Shown: positions 16,866 through 27,134, counted from the stretch's first letter. The stretch: 64,000 nucleotides of DNA from Sedimentimonas flavescens (GCF_019264375.1 NZ_JAHVAI010000001.1:248001-312000); one strand, 5' to 3'. Notes: generated from the sequence alone by a model not told the origin. A program made the numbers and translations.

Positions 16866-17960
16866 ATGATCAAGCGCCTTATCATCGCCATTTTGCTGCT
16901 TGGTCTCGTCGGTGGCGGGATCGTCGGTTTCAACCTTTTCCGCTCGAAAATGATCGCGCAGTTCTTTGCCACCATGGCGCCGGCGCCGCTGCCGGTGACC
17001 GTGACCGAGGTTGTGCCGATAAACTGGATGCCTGGGATCGCAGCCATCGGCACCGCCAATGCCGCGCAGGGCACCGATCTGGCCGTGGAAGCCGCGGGCG
17101 TGGTGCGTGAGGTTCGGTTTGCCGCCAACGATCGGGTCGAGAAGGGGCAGGTTCTGGTTCAGATCGATGACCGAGAGGAGCGCGCAGATCTGGACGCCGC
17201 CAAGGCCGCGCTGAATCTGGCCGAGATCACGCTCAAGCGCGCGCAGGAACTGCTAGAGCGCGGCGTTTCGGCCACGACGACGCTCGACACTGCCGAGGCC
17301 GAGGCAATCGCGGCCCGCTCCAACGTCGCCAAGCTGGCGGCCGCACTTGAGACCAAGCAGCTGACCGCCCCGTTCGGCGGCACCATCGGCATCCCGCAGA
17401 TCGAGATCGGCCAGTTCGTCACCGCCGGAACCACCTATGCGACCTTGCAGGATCGTAGCCATATGCGTGTCGATTTCTCGCTGTCTGAGCAGCAGGCCGG
17501 GATGGTCAAGGCCGGGCTTCCGGTCACCGTAACCTCGGAAGTCGGCGATCTGACCCTGACCGGCTCTGTCGTCGGAATCGAGCCCAAGATCGACCCGAAC
17601 TCGCGCCTCGTGACGATCCGCGCGGACGTGCCCAACGCAGCCGATCAGCTGACGCCGGGCCAGTTCCTTCAGGTGCTTGTCGATCTTCCGGCCGAGGATG
17701 GCGTGATCGCCCTGCCGCAGACGGTGGTTTCCTCGACCCTCTACGGCGATTCCGTCTTCGTCGTGCGCGAGGAGCAGACCGAGGGTGCCGAGCCGTCGCT
17801 GGTCGTGCGTCAGGTCTTCGTAAAACTGGGTCGGCGCAGTGCCGATCTGGTCGAGATCTCGGAGGGGCTTGCCGTCGGCGACAAGGTCGTCAACGCCGGG
17901 CAGAACCGCCTCAGCTCGGGCGCGCCGGTCACGCTGGCCGACGCCCCGGCCGGCAACTGA
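16866..17960 (+). CDS. RND efflux pump periplasmic adaptor subunit (HlyD/AcrA family)
   Basis: A 364-residue membrane fusion protein. N-terminal membrane anchor (residues 3-23, IKRLIIAILLLGLVGGGIVG), a lipoyl-like barrel-sandwich domain split around a helical hairpin (DLDAAKAALNLAEITLKRAQELLERGVSATTTLDTAEAEA, about 100-140), then beta-barrel and membrane-proximal domains. No lipobox, so held by an uncleaved helix. It bridges the inner-membrane pump to an outer-membrane channel; no channel gene follows, so a shared TolC-type protein is expected. Ten bases separate its stop from the pump gene. Confidence 0.93.
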   Translation: MIKRLIIAILLLGLVGGGIVGFNLFRSKMIAQFFATMAPAPLPVTVTEVVPINWMPGIAAIGTANAAQGTDLAVEAAGVVREVRFAANDRVEKGQVLVQIDDREERADLDAAKAALNLAEITLKRAQELLERGVSATTTLDTAEAEAIAARSNVAKLAAALETKQLTAPFGGTIGIPQIEIGQFVTAGTTYATLQDRSHMRVDFSLSEQQAGMVKAGLPVTVTSEVGDLTLTGSVVGIEPKIDPNSRLVTIRADVPNAADQLTPGQFLQVLVDLPAEDGVIALPQTVVSSTLYGDSVFVVREEQTEGAEPSLVVRQVFVKLGRRSADLVEISEGLAVGDKVVNAGQNRLSSGAPVTLADAPAGN

Positions 17961-17970
17961 GAGGCGCACG

Positions 17971-20900
17971 ATGCATTTCACCGAGATCTTCATTCGCCGG
18001 CCCGTGCTTTCGACCGTGGTCGGCGCCTTCATGCTGCTGTTGGGCATTCAGGCGTTCTTCACCCTGCCCGTGCGTCAATACCCCGAGGTGGACGAAACCG
18101 TGGTGACGATCACCACCGTCTACCCCGGCGCCGCGCCCGAGCTTATCCAGGGCTTCATCACCGCACCCATCGCGGCTGCGGTCGCGACGACCGAAAATAT
18201 CGACTATGTGACCTCGTCTTCGCGCCCTTCAGCATCGGTCGTGTCGGTGAACATGAAGCTGGGCGCCAATCCTGACGTGGCCTTGACCGAGGTTCTGGCC
18301 AAGGTGCAGCAGGTGCGCAGCGTGCTGCCCTCGGATGCCGAGGATCCGGTCATCGTCAAGGGCACGGGCCAGGCCTTCGCGCTGATGTATCTTGCGGCGA
18401 TCAACCCGAACATGACCGCCGAGCAGTTGACCGAGTACCTCGAACGCGTCATCCGGCCGCAGATGTCCACCATCCCCGGCGTGGCCGAAATCGAGGTGAT
18501 CGGCGCCTCGAACTACGCCATGCGGGTCTGGATCGACCCCAACAAGCTGGCCGCGCGCGGCGTGACCGCCGCCGAGGTTCTGGGCGCGATCCAGGCGTCG
18601 AACTTCCTTTCGGCACCGGGCAAGACCGAGAATGAATACTTCACGCAGTCGATCACGCTGAAATCGACCCTGCAAACCCCCGAGGCCTTCGGCGCCCTGC
18701 CGATCCGCGCCGATGGCGATGCGGTCGTGCGACTGCGCGATGTGGCGCAGGTCGAACTGGCCTCGGATGGCGAGGGCGAAATCGTGACCTTCGACGGTCA
18801 GGGCGGCACCTTCATCGGCATCTACCCGACGCCCTCGGCCAACCCGCTCGATACGGCCGCCGCCGTCGTGGCCGAACTGCCCGCGATCAACGACACCCTG
18901 CCCGAGGGGATGGAGATCGAGCTGGTCTACGACTCGACCGAGACCATCTCGGCCTCGATCGAGGAAGTGTTCAAGACCATCGGCGAGGCCGTCGTGATCG
19001 TGGTCATCGTGATCTTGCTGTTCCTCGGCTCGGTGCGCTCGGTGCTGATGCCGCTGGTCACCATTCCGCTGTCGCTGATCGGTGTGATGGCCGTGCTGCT
19101 GGCGCTTGGCTATTCAATCAACCTGCTGACGCTGCTGGCCATGGTGCTGGCCATCGGGCTTGTGGTCGACGACGCCATCGTCGTGGTCGAGAACATCCAC
19201 CGCCACATCGAGGACGGCATGAAGCCGATCCCCGCCGCCGTGCAGGGGATGAAGGAAATCACCGGCCCCGTGATCGCCATGACCATCACGCTGGCCGCCG
19301 TGCTTTCTCCGTTAGCCTTTACCGGCGGGCTGACCGGGGCGCTGTTCAAGGAATTCGCCTTCACCCTCGCCGGATCGGTGATCCTGTCGGGTGTGATCGC
19401 GCTGACCATCACGCCGATGATGTCGGGCCGCATCCTGACCTCGGGGCACGCCAAGGGCTTTCAAGCCTGGGTGGATCGCACTTTCGAGCGCATCGCCGGC
19501 TGGTACGAGCGCCGCGTGGACGGCTCGCTCAGCTATCGCTCGATCACCGTGCTGGTGGTCAGCGTTCTTGTCGGCGTGATGGGTTTCATGTTCATCAACA
19601 CCTCGACCGAGCTTGCCCCGGACGAGGATCAGGGCGCGCTTTTCGCGATCCTGAACGGGCCGCGCTACGCGACCTCGGATTACACCTCGAAATATATCGA
19701 GGAGGTTGGCGCGCTGACCGACAATATCCCCGAGGTGCGCACAAAATTCTCGGTCGCCGGCTTCGGCGGGGACGATGCGCAGGGGATCTATATCTGGGCG
19801 CTCAAGGACTGGTCCGAGCGTGACCGCTCGCAGGCCGAGATTCAGGCGGAGATTCAGGCAGCGCTGGATCAATCGACCGGGTTGCAGGGCTTTGCCTTCG
19901 CCCCGCCCACCCTGCCCGGCTCGGGCGGCGGGTTGCCGATTTCGGTCGTGCTTCAATCGATCCATCCGGCGGACCGCGTGGCCGAGGTGGCCGAGGAAAT
20001 CCGCCTCAAGGCGCAAGCCAGCGGAAAGTTCATCGTCGTGCAAAACTCGCTCAGCTTCGACGCCCCCGAGGTGCGCGTGACGATCGACCGCGACCGCGCG
20101 GCCTCGCTCAACGTTTCGGTCTCGGATATCGGCACCACGCTCGGGCTGCTTGTCGGTGGCGGCTCGGTCGCGCAGTTCGACCGCGATTCGAACAGCTATG
20201 ACATCATCACCCAGGTCCCGCAGGAGTTCCGCTCCAACCCCGAACAGCTTGGCAGCTACTTCGTGCGCGCCTCAACGGGCGACATGGTGCCGCTATCCTC
20301 GGTGGTCACGATTGAGACCGGCGTGCGTGCCGCGGCGATCGAGCAGTTCAACCAGCTCAACTCTGCCACGCTTTCGGCACTGCCGCTGCCCGGTGTCTCA
20401 ACCGGCGACGGTCTGGCCGAGATCGTCGGCATCGCCAACGAGGCCATGCCCGAGGGCTTCTTCCTCGACTATTCGGGCCAGTCACGGCTTGAGGTCACGC
20501 AGGGCAACACGATCTTGCTGGCCTTCGGCGCGGCGGTGCTGGTGATCTACCTAGTGCTGGCGGCCCAGTTCGAGAGCCTGCGCGACCCGTTCATCATCAT
20601 GATGTCGGTGCCGCTGACCATTTTCGGAGCGGTTCTGCCGCTCAACCTCGGGCTTGGCACGCTGAACATCTACAGCCAAGTGGGTCTGATCACGCTGGTC
20701 GGGCTGATCACCAAGCACGGCATCCTGATGGTCGAATTCGCCAACCAGCAGCGCGAGGAGCACGGCGCCACCCGCCGCGCGGCGATCGTTGCCGCCGCGC
20801 GCACCCGACTGCGCCCGATCCTGATGACCACCGCCGCGATGGCGCTTGCGGTGATCCCGCTGGTGATCGCCGAGGGGGCAGGCGCCGCGGCGCGTCAGGC

Positions 20901-21039
20901 GATGGGGATCGTTATGTTCTCCGGGCTGATCATCGGCACGATGTTCACGCTGTTCGTGGTGCCGATGTTTTACAGCTTCATCGCGCCCTCCGACAAAGCC
21001 ATGCGCACGGCGCGCGAAAAGCGCATCGCGGCCGGATAA
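17971..21039 (+). CDS. RND family multidrug efflux transporter
   Basis: A 1022-residue inner-membrane proton-driven pump. N-terminus MHFTEIFIRRPVLSTVVGAF is typical; TM4 carries GLVVDDAIVVVENIHRH with the paired Asp residues of the proton relay, and TM10-12 include LITKHGILMVEFANQQ and LRPILMTTAAMALAVIPL. Two large periplasmic loops of about 300 residues follow TM1 and TM7, as in AcrB/MexB-type pumps. ATG 17971 is used because the family N-terminus begins there; the long open frame upstream overlaps the adaptor gene. Substrates cannot be told from sequence; the adaptor-pump pair resembles VexAB/MdtBC-like hydrophobe pumps. Confidence 0.95.
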   Translation: MHFTEIFIRRPVLSTVVGAFMLLLGIQAFFTLPVRQYPEVDETVVTITTVYPGAAPELIQGFITAPIAAAVATTENIDYVTSSSRPSASVVSVNMKLGANPDVALTEVLAKVQQVRSVLPSDAEDPVIVKGTGQAFALMYLAAINPNMTAEQLTEYLERVIRPQMSTIPGVAEIEVIGASNYAMRVWIDPNKLAARGVTAAEVLGAIQASNFLSAPGKTENEYFTQSITLKSTLQTPEAFGALPIRADGDAVVRLRDVAQVELASDGEGEIVTFDGQGGTFIGIYPTPSANPLDTAAAVVAELPAINDTLPEGMEIELVYDSTETISASIEEVFKTIGEAVVIVVIVILLFLGSVRSVLMPLVTIPLSLIGVMAVLLALGYSINLLTLLAMVLAIGLVVDDAIVVVENIHRHIEDGMKPIPAAVQGMKEITGPVIAMTITLAAVLSPLAFTGGLTGALFKEFAFTLAGSVILSGVIALTITPMMSGRILTSGHAKGFQAWVDRTFERIAGWYERRVDGSLSYRSITVLVVSVLVGVMGFMFINTSTELAPDEDQGALFAILNGPRYATSDYTSKYIEEVGALTDNIPEVRTKFSVAGFGGDDAQGIYIWALKDWSERDRSQAEIQAEIQAALDQSTGLQGFAFAPPTLPGSGGGLPISVVLQSIHPADRVAEVAEEIRLKAQASGKFIVVQNSLSFDAPEVRVTIDRDRAASLNVSVSDIGTTLGLLVGGGSVAQFDRDSNSYDIITQVPQEFRSNPEQLGSYFVRASTGDMVPLSSVVTIETGVRAAAIEQFNQLNSATLSALPLPGVSTGDGLAEIVGIANEAMPEGFFLDYSGQSRLEVTQGNTILLAFGAAVLVIYLVLAAQFESLRDPFIIMMSVPLTIFGAVLPLNLGLGTLNIYSQVGLITLVGLITKHGILMVEFANQQREEHGATRRAAIVAAARTRLRPILMTTAAMALAVIPLVIAEGAGAAARQAMGIVMFSGLIIGTMFTLFVVPMFYSFIAPSDKAMRTAREKRIAAG

Positions 21040-21044
21040 GGACG

Positions 21045-21070
21045 AAGGGCGGGGAACTCCCCGCCCTTTT
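21045..21070 (+). terminator. Terminator between RND pump and GMC oxidoreductase genes
   Basis: AAGGGCGGGG (21045-21054) pairs with CCCCGCCCTT (21059-21068) across a 4-base loop, followed by more T. Sits between convergent genes. Confidence 0.8.
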
Positions 21071-21074
21071 CCTT

Positions 21075-22670
21075 TCAGCCTTTCGCGTCCTCAAGCATCA
21101 TCTGCGCGGCCTTCTCGGCGATCATCATCACGGGCGCATTGGTGTTGCCCGAGGTGATCGTGGGCATCACCGAGGCATCGGCGATGCGCAGCCCCCGCAG
21201 TGCCTTCAGCCGCAGGCGCGGATCGACCACCGCACCCGTGTCCGAGCCCATGCGACAGGTGCCGACCGGGTGGAAGATGGTCGTGCCGATCTCTCCCGCC
21301 GCGCGCACAAGGTCTTCCTCGGTGCGGTAGTCGGGACCGGGCTTGTATTCCTCGGGCGAGAACCGGGCAAATGCGGGCTGCATTGCAATCTCGCGCGTCA
21401 GGCTGATTGCGCGGGCAGCGACGCGGCGGTCGCCCTCGGTGCTCAGGTAGTTCGGCGCAATCACAGGCGCCGTGCGGAAATCCGGGCCGCGCAGATGGAC
21501 ATGGCCACGGCTTTCGGGGCGCAGGTTGCACACGCTGGCGGTCATCGCCGGGAAGGGGTGCACCGCATCGCCAAACTTATCCAGACTGACCGGCTGGAGG
21601 TGGTATTCCAGATCCGCCGTCTCCTTCTCAGGGAAGGAGCGGGTAAAGATCCCCGCCTGGCTCGGCGACATCGACATCGGGCCCGAGCGAAAGAGCGCAT
21701 ATTCCGCCCCGATCATCGCCTTGCCGAACAGCGAATTCGCCATGGTATTGAGCGTCTTGACCCCGTTCACCTTGAAGATCAGGCGCAGTTGCAGATGGTC
21801 TTGCAGGTTCTCGCCCACACCCTCGACCTCGGCCACTGGCGCGATACCGTTCGCTGCCAGCACATCGCCGCGCCCGATACCGGACAGCTCAAGGATCTGC
21901 GGCGAGCCGATGGCGCCTGCCGCCAGCACAACCTCGCCTGCCTCAACCTCATAAGGCGCGTTGTCACGCTGGTAGCGCACGCCCGTCACGCGTCCCTCGC
22001 TGATCAGCAGGCGTTCGACCTGCGCCTCGGTGATGACGCGCAGGTTCGGGCGGCCAAGCGCGGGCTTGAGAAACGCGCTTGAGGCCGACCAGCGCCAGCC
22101 GCGCCGCTGCGTGACATGGAAATACCCGCCGCCCTCATTATCACCCCGGTTGAAATCGTCGGTGCGCGGAATGCCGGCCTGCTCGGCCGCCGCAAGAAAG
22201 GCGTCGAGCACATCCCACCGCACGCGCGCCTCCTCAACCCGGATCGCGCCGCCCGCGCCATGCAGATCCGACGCGCCGCGGTAGAAATCCTCCTGTGCGC
22301 GAAACAGCGGCAGGATGTCGTCCCAGCCCCAGCCGCTGCATCCAAGCTGCGCCCAATGATCATAGTCGCGGGCCTGCCCGCGCATGTAGATCATGCCATT
22401 GATCGACGAGCACCCGCCCAAGATCCGCCCGCGCGGATAGATCAGCGAACGGCCGTTCAGGCCCGGGTCTGCCTCGGTCTTGAAACCCCAGTCGGTGCGC
22501 GGATTGCCGATGCAGTAAAGATAGCCCACCGGGATGTGCACCCAATGGTAATTGTCCTTGCCGCCAGCCTCGAGCAGCAGGACGCGGTTGCGCGGATCCT
22601 CGGACAGGCGATTTGCCAGCACGCAACCCGCGCTGCCGGCCCCTACGACGATGTAATCGTAACGCTCCAT
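21075..22670 (-). CDS. GMC-family FAD-dependent alcohol/choline dehydrogenase
   Basis: A 531-residue flavoprotein. FAD-binding GAGSAGCVLANRL at residues 9-21, the GMC signature GRILGGCSSINGMIYMRG (about 80-97) and GAIGSPQILELSGIG, and the C-terminal active-site pair HPVGTCRMG (His) and TSGNTNAP (Asn). It oxidises a primary alcohol and passes electrons on; choline dehydrogenase, polyethylene-glycol dehydrogenase and AlkJ share this form. BetA is possible, but no betB, betI or transporter gene is near, so I leave the substrate open. ATG 22670 follows a GGGGGA site. Confidence 0.9.
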   Translation of the reverse strand: MERYDYIVVGAGSAGCVLANRLSEDPRNRVLLLEAGGKDNYHWVHIPVGYLYCIGNPRTDWGFKTEADPGLNGRSLIYPRGRILGGCSSINGMIYMRGQARDYDHWAQLGCSGWGWDDILPLFRAQEDFYRGASDLHGAGGAIRVEEARVRWDVLDAFLAAAEQAGIPRTDDFNRGDNEGGGYFHVTQRRGWRWSASSAFLKPALGRPNLRVITEAQVERLLISEGRVTGVRYQRDNAPYEVEAGEVVLAAGAIGSPQILELSGIGRGDVLAANGIAPVAEVEGVGENLQDHLQLRLIFKVNGVKTLNTMANSLFGKAMIGAEYALFRSGPMSMSPSQAGIFTRSFPEKETADLEYHLQPVSLDKFGDAVHPFPAMTASVCNLRPESRGHVHLRGPDFRTAPVIAPNYLSTEGDRRVAARAISLTREIAMQPAFARFSPEEYKPGPDYRTEEDLVRAAGEIGTTIFHPVGTCRMGSDTGAVVDPRLRLKALRGLRIADASVMPTITSGNTNAPVMMIAEKAAQMMLEDAKG

Positions 22671-22870
22671 CGCTTCCCCCGCTCGCATCTGTTAAACGAC
22701 GACGCTTTGACTTTTACAATGGATAACGCGTTGGCAACCGCACCCCATACACACAATAATGCAAAACACCCATTGCAGAACCGGGCGAATGCAGGCGCAG
22801 CATGGGCCGCGCCCCCTTGCATCCCCCCCGCCCCCTCGCATTATGGCGCGACCCAAAGGCCCCGGACCCG

Positions 22871-24103
22871 ATGTTTCTGTATCGCTTGCTTCTTGCCCTT
22901 GCCCTGCCGCTGCTGCTGACGCGGCTGGCGTGGCGCGTGCTGCGCGGTCAGGAAAGCCTGTCGGACCTAAACGAGCGTCTGGGGGGCGGGCCGGATGGCC
23001 CCGCGCGGGCGATCTGGCTGCACGCCGCCTCGAACGGAGAGCTAGCCTCGGCCAAGCCGCTGATCGAGGCAATGCTGGCGCAGTCGCACAGCGCGATCCT
23101 GATCACCACGAACACCGTCACCGCGCGGGCGCTGGCACAGGGCTGGGGGTTGCCGCGCGTCTCGGCACGGCTTGCACCGCTGGATGCGCGCTGGATGTTG
23201 CGGCGGTTTCTCGGTCGCTTCCAGCCCGAGGCGCTGATCATCGTCGAGAATGAACTGTGGCCGAACCGCCTGACCCTAACGGCTGAGCGCGGCGTGCCGA
23301 TCATTGCCGTGGGCGCGCGCATCTCGGCCCGCTCGGCACGGCGTTGGCGCAAGATCGGGCTCGGGCCGCGCCTGATGAAGTCGCTGACCGCGCTTTCAGC
23401 GCAGGACGCCGCGAGCGAGGCCGAGTTCCGCGCGCTTGGTCTTGCGGCCCGCAACACGCTGGCGCGGCTGAATCTGAAAACCGCCGTGGCGGCCCCTCCC
23501 CCGCGCGAGCGCCTCGATTGGCCGCGTGCAGCGACCGTGCTGGCGGCCTCAACCCACGAGGAAGAGGAAGAGATCGCCCTGGCCGCCTTCGCCAAGGCGC
23601 GCGCGCTGAACCCTGTGCTGCGCCTGATCATCGCGCCGCGCCATCCCCGCCGCGCCCCCGAGGTAGCCCGCGCGATCGAGGCCGCCGGGCAGCCCTACGC
23701 GCAACGCTCGAAAGGCGAGGCGCCACTGCAGCCGGTCTATTTGGCCGATACCATGGGCGAGATGGCCAATTGGTATGCCAGCGCGGGCATCTGCCTGATC
23801 GGCGGCACGCTGGCCCCCAAGGGCGGCCATACCCCGTTCGAGCCCGCGGCCTATGGCTGCGCCTTGCTGCACGGCCCCGATATCGCGAACCATGCGGAGG
23901 CCTTCGCGGCGCTCGATACCGCAGGCGCTGCCATCCTGATCACGCCCGACACCCTTGCCGATACGCTGGTCAGCCTGGATGCCGCACGACAAGCCCAGAT
24001 GGCGCAGGCCGCCACCCTTGCGCTTGGCGCGCTAAGCACGACCGACGGCGCCACGCGGCTGGCGCAAAGCGTGCTCGGGCGGATCGGCTCGGCGCAGGGC
24101 TAG
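22871..24103 (+). CDS. waaA: 3-deoxy-D-manno-octulosonic acid transferase
   Basis: Adds Kdo to lipid A in lipopolysaccharide synthesis, at the cytoplasmic face of the inner membrane. The 410-residue GT-B protein starts with a membrane anchor (FLYRLLLALALPLLLTRLAW), then IWLHAASNGELAS with the catalytic-base Glu, IVENELWPN, and the C-terminal donor-site region GGTLAPKGGHTPFEPAAYGCALLHGPD. ATG 22871 begins the anchor; upstream in-frame sequence is Pro-rich and unlike protein. The next gene follows after 53 bases. Confidence 0.93.
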   Translation: MFLYRLLLALALPLLLTRLAWRVLRGQESLSDLNERLGGGPDGPARAIWLHAASNGELASAKPLIEAMLAQSHSAILITTNTVTARALAQGWGLPRVSARLAPLDARWMLRRFLGRFQPEALIIVENELWPNRLTLTAERGVPIIAVGARISARSARRWRKIGLGPRLMKSLTALSAQDAASEAEFRALGLAARNTLARLNLKTAVAAPPPRERLDWPRAATVLAASTHEEEEEIALAAFAKARALNPVLRLIIAPRHPRRAPEVARAIEAAGQPYAQRSKGEAPLQPVYLADTMGEMANWYASAGICLIGGTLAPKGGHTPFEPAAYGCALLHGPDIANHAEAFAALDTAGAAILITPDTLADTLVSLDAARQAQMAQAATLALGALSTTDGATRLAQSVLGRIGSAQG

Positions 24104-24156
24104 CTTGCATTCGTGCCCCCATCCCTTATGTGGTAGCCTATAGCGATAGGTGCCCA

Positions 24157-24588
24157 ATGATCCGCTACACGCTGAAATGCGAGTCCGATCACAGCTTTGA
24201 CAGCTGGTTCCAGTCGGCCGAGGCTTTCGACAAGCTTCTGGCCGCGGGCATGGTTGCGTGCTCGGTCTGCGGATCTTCCAAGGTCTCCAAGGCGCTGATG
24301 GCCCCCTCGGTTCAGCCGGCCCGCAAAGCCGGCGAAAAGCCCGAGGCGCCACTATCCGCGCCGCAGGGCGAGGTCGAGCAGGCACTGGCCGCCATGCGCC
24401 GCCATGTCGAGGAAAACTCGGACTATGTCGGGATGAACTTCGCCGCCGAGGCGCGCGCGATGCATGACGGCGACGCGCCCGAGCGCGCCATCCATGGCGA
24501 GGCAAAGCTGGAAGAGGCCAAGGCCCTGCTGGAGGACGGCATCCCCGTTGCGCCCCTGCCCTTCCTGCCACGCCGCAAGACGAACTGA
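24157..24588 (+). CDS. DUF1178 family protein
   Basis: A 143-residue soluble protein. The N-terminus MIRYTLKCESDHSFDSWF and a CSVCGSSKV knuckle at about residue 32 form the cysteine pattern of the DUF1178 family, perhaps a zinc ribbon. The C-terminal part has RHVEENSDYVGMNFAAEARAMHDGDAPERAIHGEA, the family's conserved block. Function unknown. The start is placed at 24157, where the family N-terminus begins; the frame is open upstream but overlaps waaA. Confidence 0.88.
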   Translation: MIRYTLKCESDHSFDSWFQSAEAFDKLLAAGMVACSVCGSSKVSKALMAPSVQPARKAGEKPEAPLSAPQGEVEQALAAMRRHVEENSDYVGMNFAAEARAMHDGDAPERAIHGEAKLEEAKALLEDGIPVAPLPFLPRRKTN

Positions 24589-24679
24589 CCTGCAACCCTA
24601 TGATTTGACTTGAACCTCCGAGCGATTGCGTCATCTTCGGAGGAAATCACCATGCGGCCGGCACAGGGGAGCAACTGTA

Positions 24680-25324
24680 ATGAGCGTTCTGATCACCGGA
24701 GCAAGCCGCGGCATCGGCGCCGCGCTGCTGGAGCATTACCGCGATATCGGAAAGGCTGCCTTCGGCACCGCGCGCAATCCCTCGGGCGATTTGTTGCCGC
24801 TGGATGTCACGCTTCCCCAAAGCCATCAGGCGCTTGCGCTGCGGCTGAACGGGCTGCCGATCGATCTGCTCGTGTGCAACGCCGGGATCTACTCCGACAA
24901 GGGCCAGACGCTGGACACGGGCTATCGCACCGCGCTCTGGTCGCAGTCCTTCGCGACCAATGTCACCGGCGTCTTCCTGACGATCCAGAGCCTGCTGCCC
25001 AATCTGCGCGCCGCCAAGGGCAAGATCGCGATCATCTCCTCGGCGATGGGTTCGGATGAGCGTGCGCCGGGCGGCAGCTATATCTACCGCGCCTCGAAGG
25101 CCGCCGCGCTCAACCTCGGGCGCAACCTGGCCACCGATCTGCGCGCCGAGGGCATCGCGGTCGGCATCTATCACCCTGGCTGGGTCAAGACCGACATGGG
25201 CGGCCCCGGCGCCGAGATCAGCCTGGCACAATCCGTGAGCGGCCTTGCGGCGCGCCTCGCCGCCCTCGACATTTCCACGACGGGATGCTTCGAGAGCTAC
25301 GACGGAACCCAGATTCCGTTCTGA
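24680..25324 (+). CDS. Short-chain dehydrogenase/reductase
   Basis: A 214-residue NAD(P)-dependent oxidoreductase of the C-factor-like SDR subgroup. Rossmann motif TGASRGIGAAL at residues 6-16, NAG in CNAGIYSD, and the catalytic YRASKAA (Tyr-x3-Lys) after ISSAMGS with its serine. ATG 24680 follows GGGGAG. An earlier ATG in another frame at 24651 has an even better ribosome site (GGAGGA) but encodes only an Arg-rich overlapping frame, which I do not accept as a gene. Substrate unknown. Confidence 0.88.
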   Translation: MSVLITGASRGIGAALLEHYRDIGKAAFGTARNPSGDLLPLDVTLPQSHQALALRLNGLPIDLLVCNAGIYSDKGQTLDTGYRTALWSQSFATNVTGVFLTIQSLLPNLRAAKGKIAIISSAMGSDERAPGGSYIYRASKAAALNLGRNLATDLRAEGIAVGIYHPGWVKTDMGGPGAEISLAQSVSGLAARLAALDISTTGCFESYDGTQIPF

Positions 25325-25398
25325 GCGGGCCGTGAAGCCTCTGGCCTTGGCCGCCCAAGCGCGCTAAACCCCCGCAAAACCGGTAAAAGGACGGGAAA

Positions 25399-27108
25399 AT
25401 GGCGCGCCATCTGATCACCTCGGCAATTCCCTATATCAACGGCATCAAACACCTGGGCAACCTTGTGGGCTCGCAGCTGCCGGCCGACCTGTTCGCGCGC
25501 TATCTGCGCGGGCGTGGGCATGAGGTGATGTACATCTGCGCCACCGACGAGCACGGCACCCCGGCCGAGCTGGCCGCAGCAAAAGCGGGCAAGGATGTCG
25601 CCGACTATTGCGCCGAGATGCATGACGTTCAGGCCGAGATCGCGCGCGGCTTCCGCCTGTCCTTCGATCACTTCGGGCGCTCGTCCAGCGCGCAGAACCG
25701 CGCGCTGACCCAGCATTTCGCCCGCGTCCTGGCCGAGAACGGGCTGATCCGCGAAGTCACCGAAAAGCAGATGTATTCGGTGGCCGATGGCCGCTTCCTG
25801 CCCGACCGCTATATCGAGGGCACCTGCCCGAACTGCGGCTATGAAAGCGCGCGCGGCGATCAGTGCGACAACTGCACCAAGCAGCTTGACCCGGTTGATC
25901 TGATCAACCCGCATTCGGTGATCTCGGGCTCGACCGAGCTTGAAATGCGCGAGACGAAGCACCTGTTCCTGCGCCAGTCGGCGATGAAGGACAAGCTTTC
26001 CGAATGGATCGACAGCAAGGCCGACTGGCCGGTGCTAACGACCTCGATCGCCAAGAAATGGCTCAATGACGGTGACGGGCTGCAAGACCGCGGCATCACC
26101 CGCGACCTCAGCTGGGGCGTGCCCGCGCAATTCGACGGCGCACCGTGGCAAGGCATGGAGGGCAAGGTCTTCTACGTCTGGTTTGACGCCCCCATCGAAT
26201 ATATCGCGGCAACGCAGGAATGGGCTGACAAGACCGGCGGTGACTGGGCGCGCTGGTGGCGCACCGACAAGGGCGCCGAGGACGTCACCTACACCCAGTT
26301 CATGGGCAAGGATAACGTGCCCTTCCACACGCTCTCGTTCCCGGCGACGATCCTTGGCTCAGACGAGCCCTGGAAGCTGGTCGATTACATCAAGTCGTTC
26401 AACTACCTGAACTATGACGGCGGCCAGTTCTCGACCTCGCGCGGGCGCGGCGTGTTCATGGATCAGGCGCTCGAGATCCTGCCCTCGGACTACTGGCGCT
26501 GGTGGCTGCTGAGCCACGCCCCCGAAAGCGCCGACAGCGAATTCACCTGGGAGAACTTCCAGACCTCGGTGAACAAGGATCTGGCGGACGTTCTGGGCAA
26601 CTTCGTCAGCCGCATCACCAAGTTCACCCGCTCGAAATTCGGCGAGGCCCTGCCCGAGGGCGGCACCTGGGGCGAACGCGAAGAGGCGCTGATCGCGGAA
26701 CTCACCACCCGCGTGCGTGAGTATGAGCGCCACATGGACGACAAGGAGGTCCGCAAGGCCGCGACCGAATTGCGCGCGATCTGGGTGGCCGGCAACGAAT
26801 ACCTGCAATCGGCCGCGCCCTGGACCGTCTTCAAGACCGAGCCCGAGCAGGCCGCAGCGCAGGCGCGCCTCGCGCTGAACCTGATCCGGCTTTACGCGGT
26901 GCTTTCCGCGCCCTTCATCCCGGACGCGACCGACACGATGCTTGCTGCCATGCAGACCGAGGATCGCTGCTGGCCCACCGATGTGCGCGCCGCGCTTGAG
27001 GCCCTGCCCGCAGGCCATGCCTTCACCACGCCCGAGGTTCTCTTCCGCAAGATCACGGATGAGGAACGCGAGGACTGGCAGGTCCGTTTCGCCGGCAAGC
27101 GCGAGTGA
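25399..27108 (+). CDS. metG: Methionyl-tRNA synthetase
   Basis: Charges tRNA-Met. The 569-residue class I enzyme has the HIGH-equivalent near [16 protein letters not shown] (here IKHLGN) and a zinc knuckle [17 protein letters not shown]. The KMSKS loop reads [11 protein letters not shown], close to the KFSKSRGxGVF form of eukaryotic-type enzymes, with Q and T in place of the two lysines. The C-terminal anticodon-binding helical domain is present; there is no C-terminal EMAP-like domain. I believe this loop form is usual in Rhodobacterales. A strong terminator follows. Confidence 0.96.
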   Translation: MARHLITSAIPYINGIKHLGNLVGSQLPADLFARYLRGRGHEVMYICATDEHGTPAELAAAKAGKDVADYCAEMHDVQAEIARGFRLSFDHFGRSSSAQNRALTQHFARVLAENGLIREVTEKQMYSVADGRFLPDRYIEGTCPNCGYESARGDQCDNCTKQLDPVDLINPHSVISGSTELEMRETKHLFLRQSAMKDKLSEWIDSKADWPVLTTSIAKKWLNDGDGLQDRGITRDLSWGVPAQFDGAPWQGMEGKVFYVWFDAPIEYIAATQEWADKTGGDWARWWRTDKGAEDVTYTQFMGKDNVPFHTLSFPATILGSDEPWKLVDYIKSFNYLNYDGGQFSTSRGRGVFMDQALEILPSDYWRWWLLSHAPESADSEFTWENFQTSVNKDLADVLGNFVSRITKFTRSKFGEALPEGGTWGEREEALIAELTTRVREYERHMDDKEVRKAATELRAIWVAGNEYLQSAAPWTVFKTEPEQAAAQARLALNLIRLYAVLSAPFIPDATDTMLAAMQTEDRCWPTDVRAALEALPAGHAFTTPEVLFRKITDEEREDWQVRFAGKRE

Positions 27109-27112
27109 TCAA

Positions 27113-27134
27113 AAGGGGGCCACGCGGCCCCCTT
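27113..27134 (+). terminator. Rho-independent terminator after metG
   Basis: AAGGGGGCC (27113-27121) pairs with GGCCCCCTT (27126-27134), 4-base loop, followed by GCTTTT. Confidence 0.8.

Noticed and set aside
17839-17970. Longer N-terminus for the RND pump
   Set aside because: It overlaps the adaptor gene in another frame and is Arg/Ser-rich; the family N-terminus MHFTEIFIRRPV begins at 17971.
24651-25059. ATG at 24651 with a strong GGAGGA site, opening an alternative frame over the SDR gene
   Set aside because: The encoded sequence is Arg/Pro-rich and overlaps the clear SDR frame. A short leader peptide cannot be excluded but nothing supports it.
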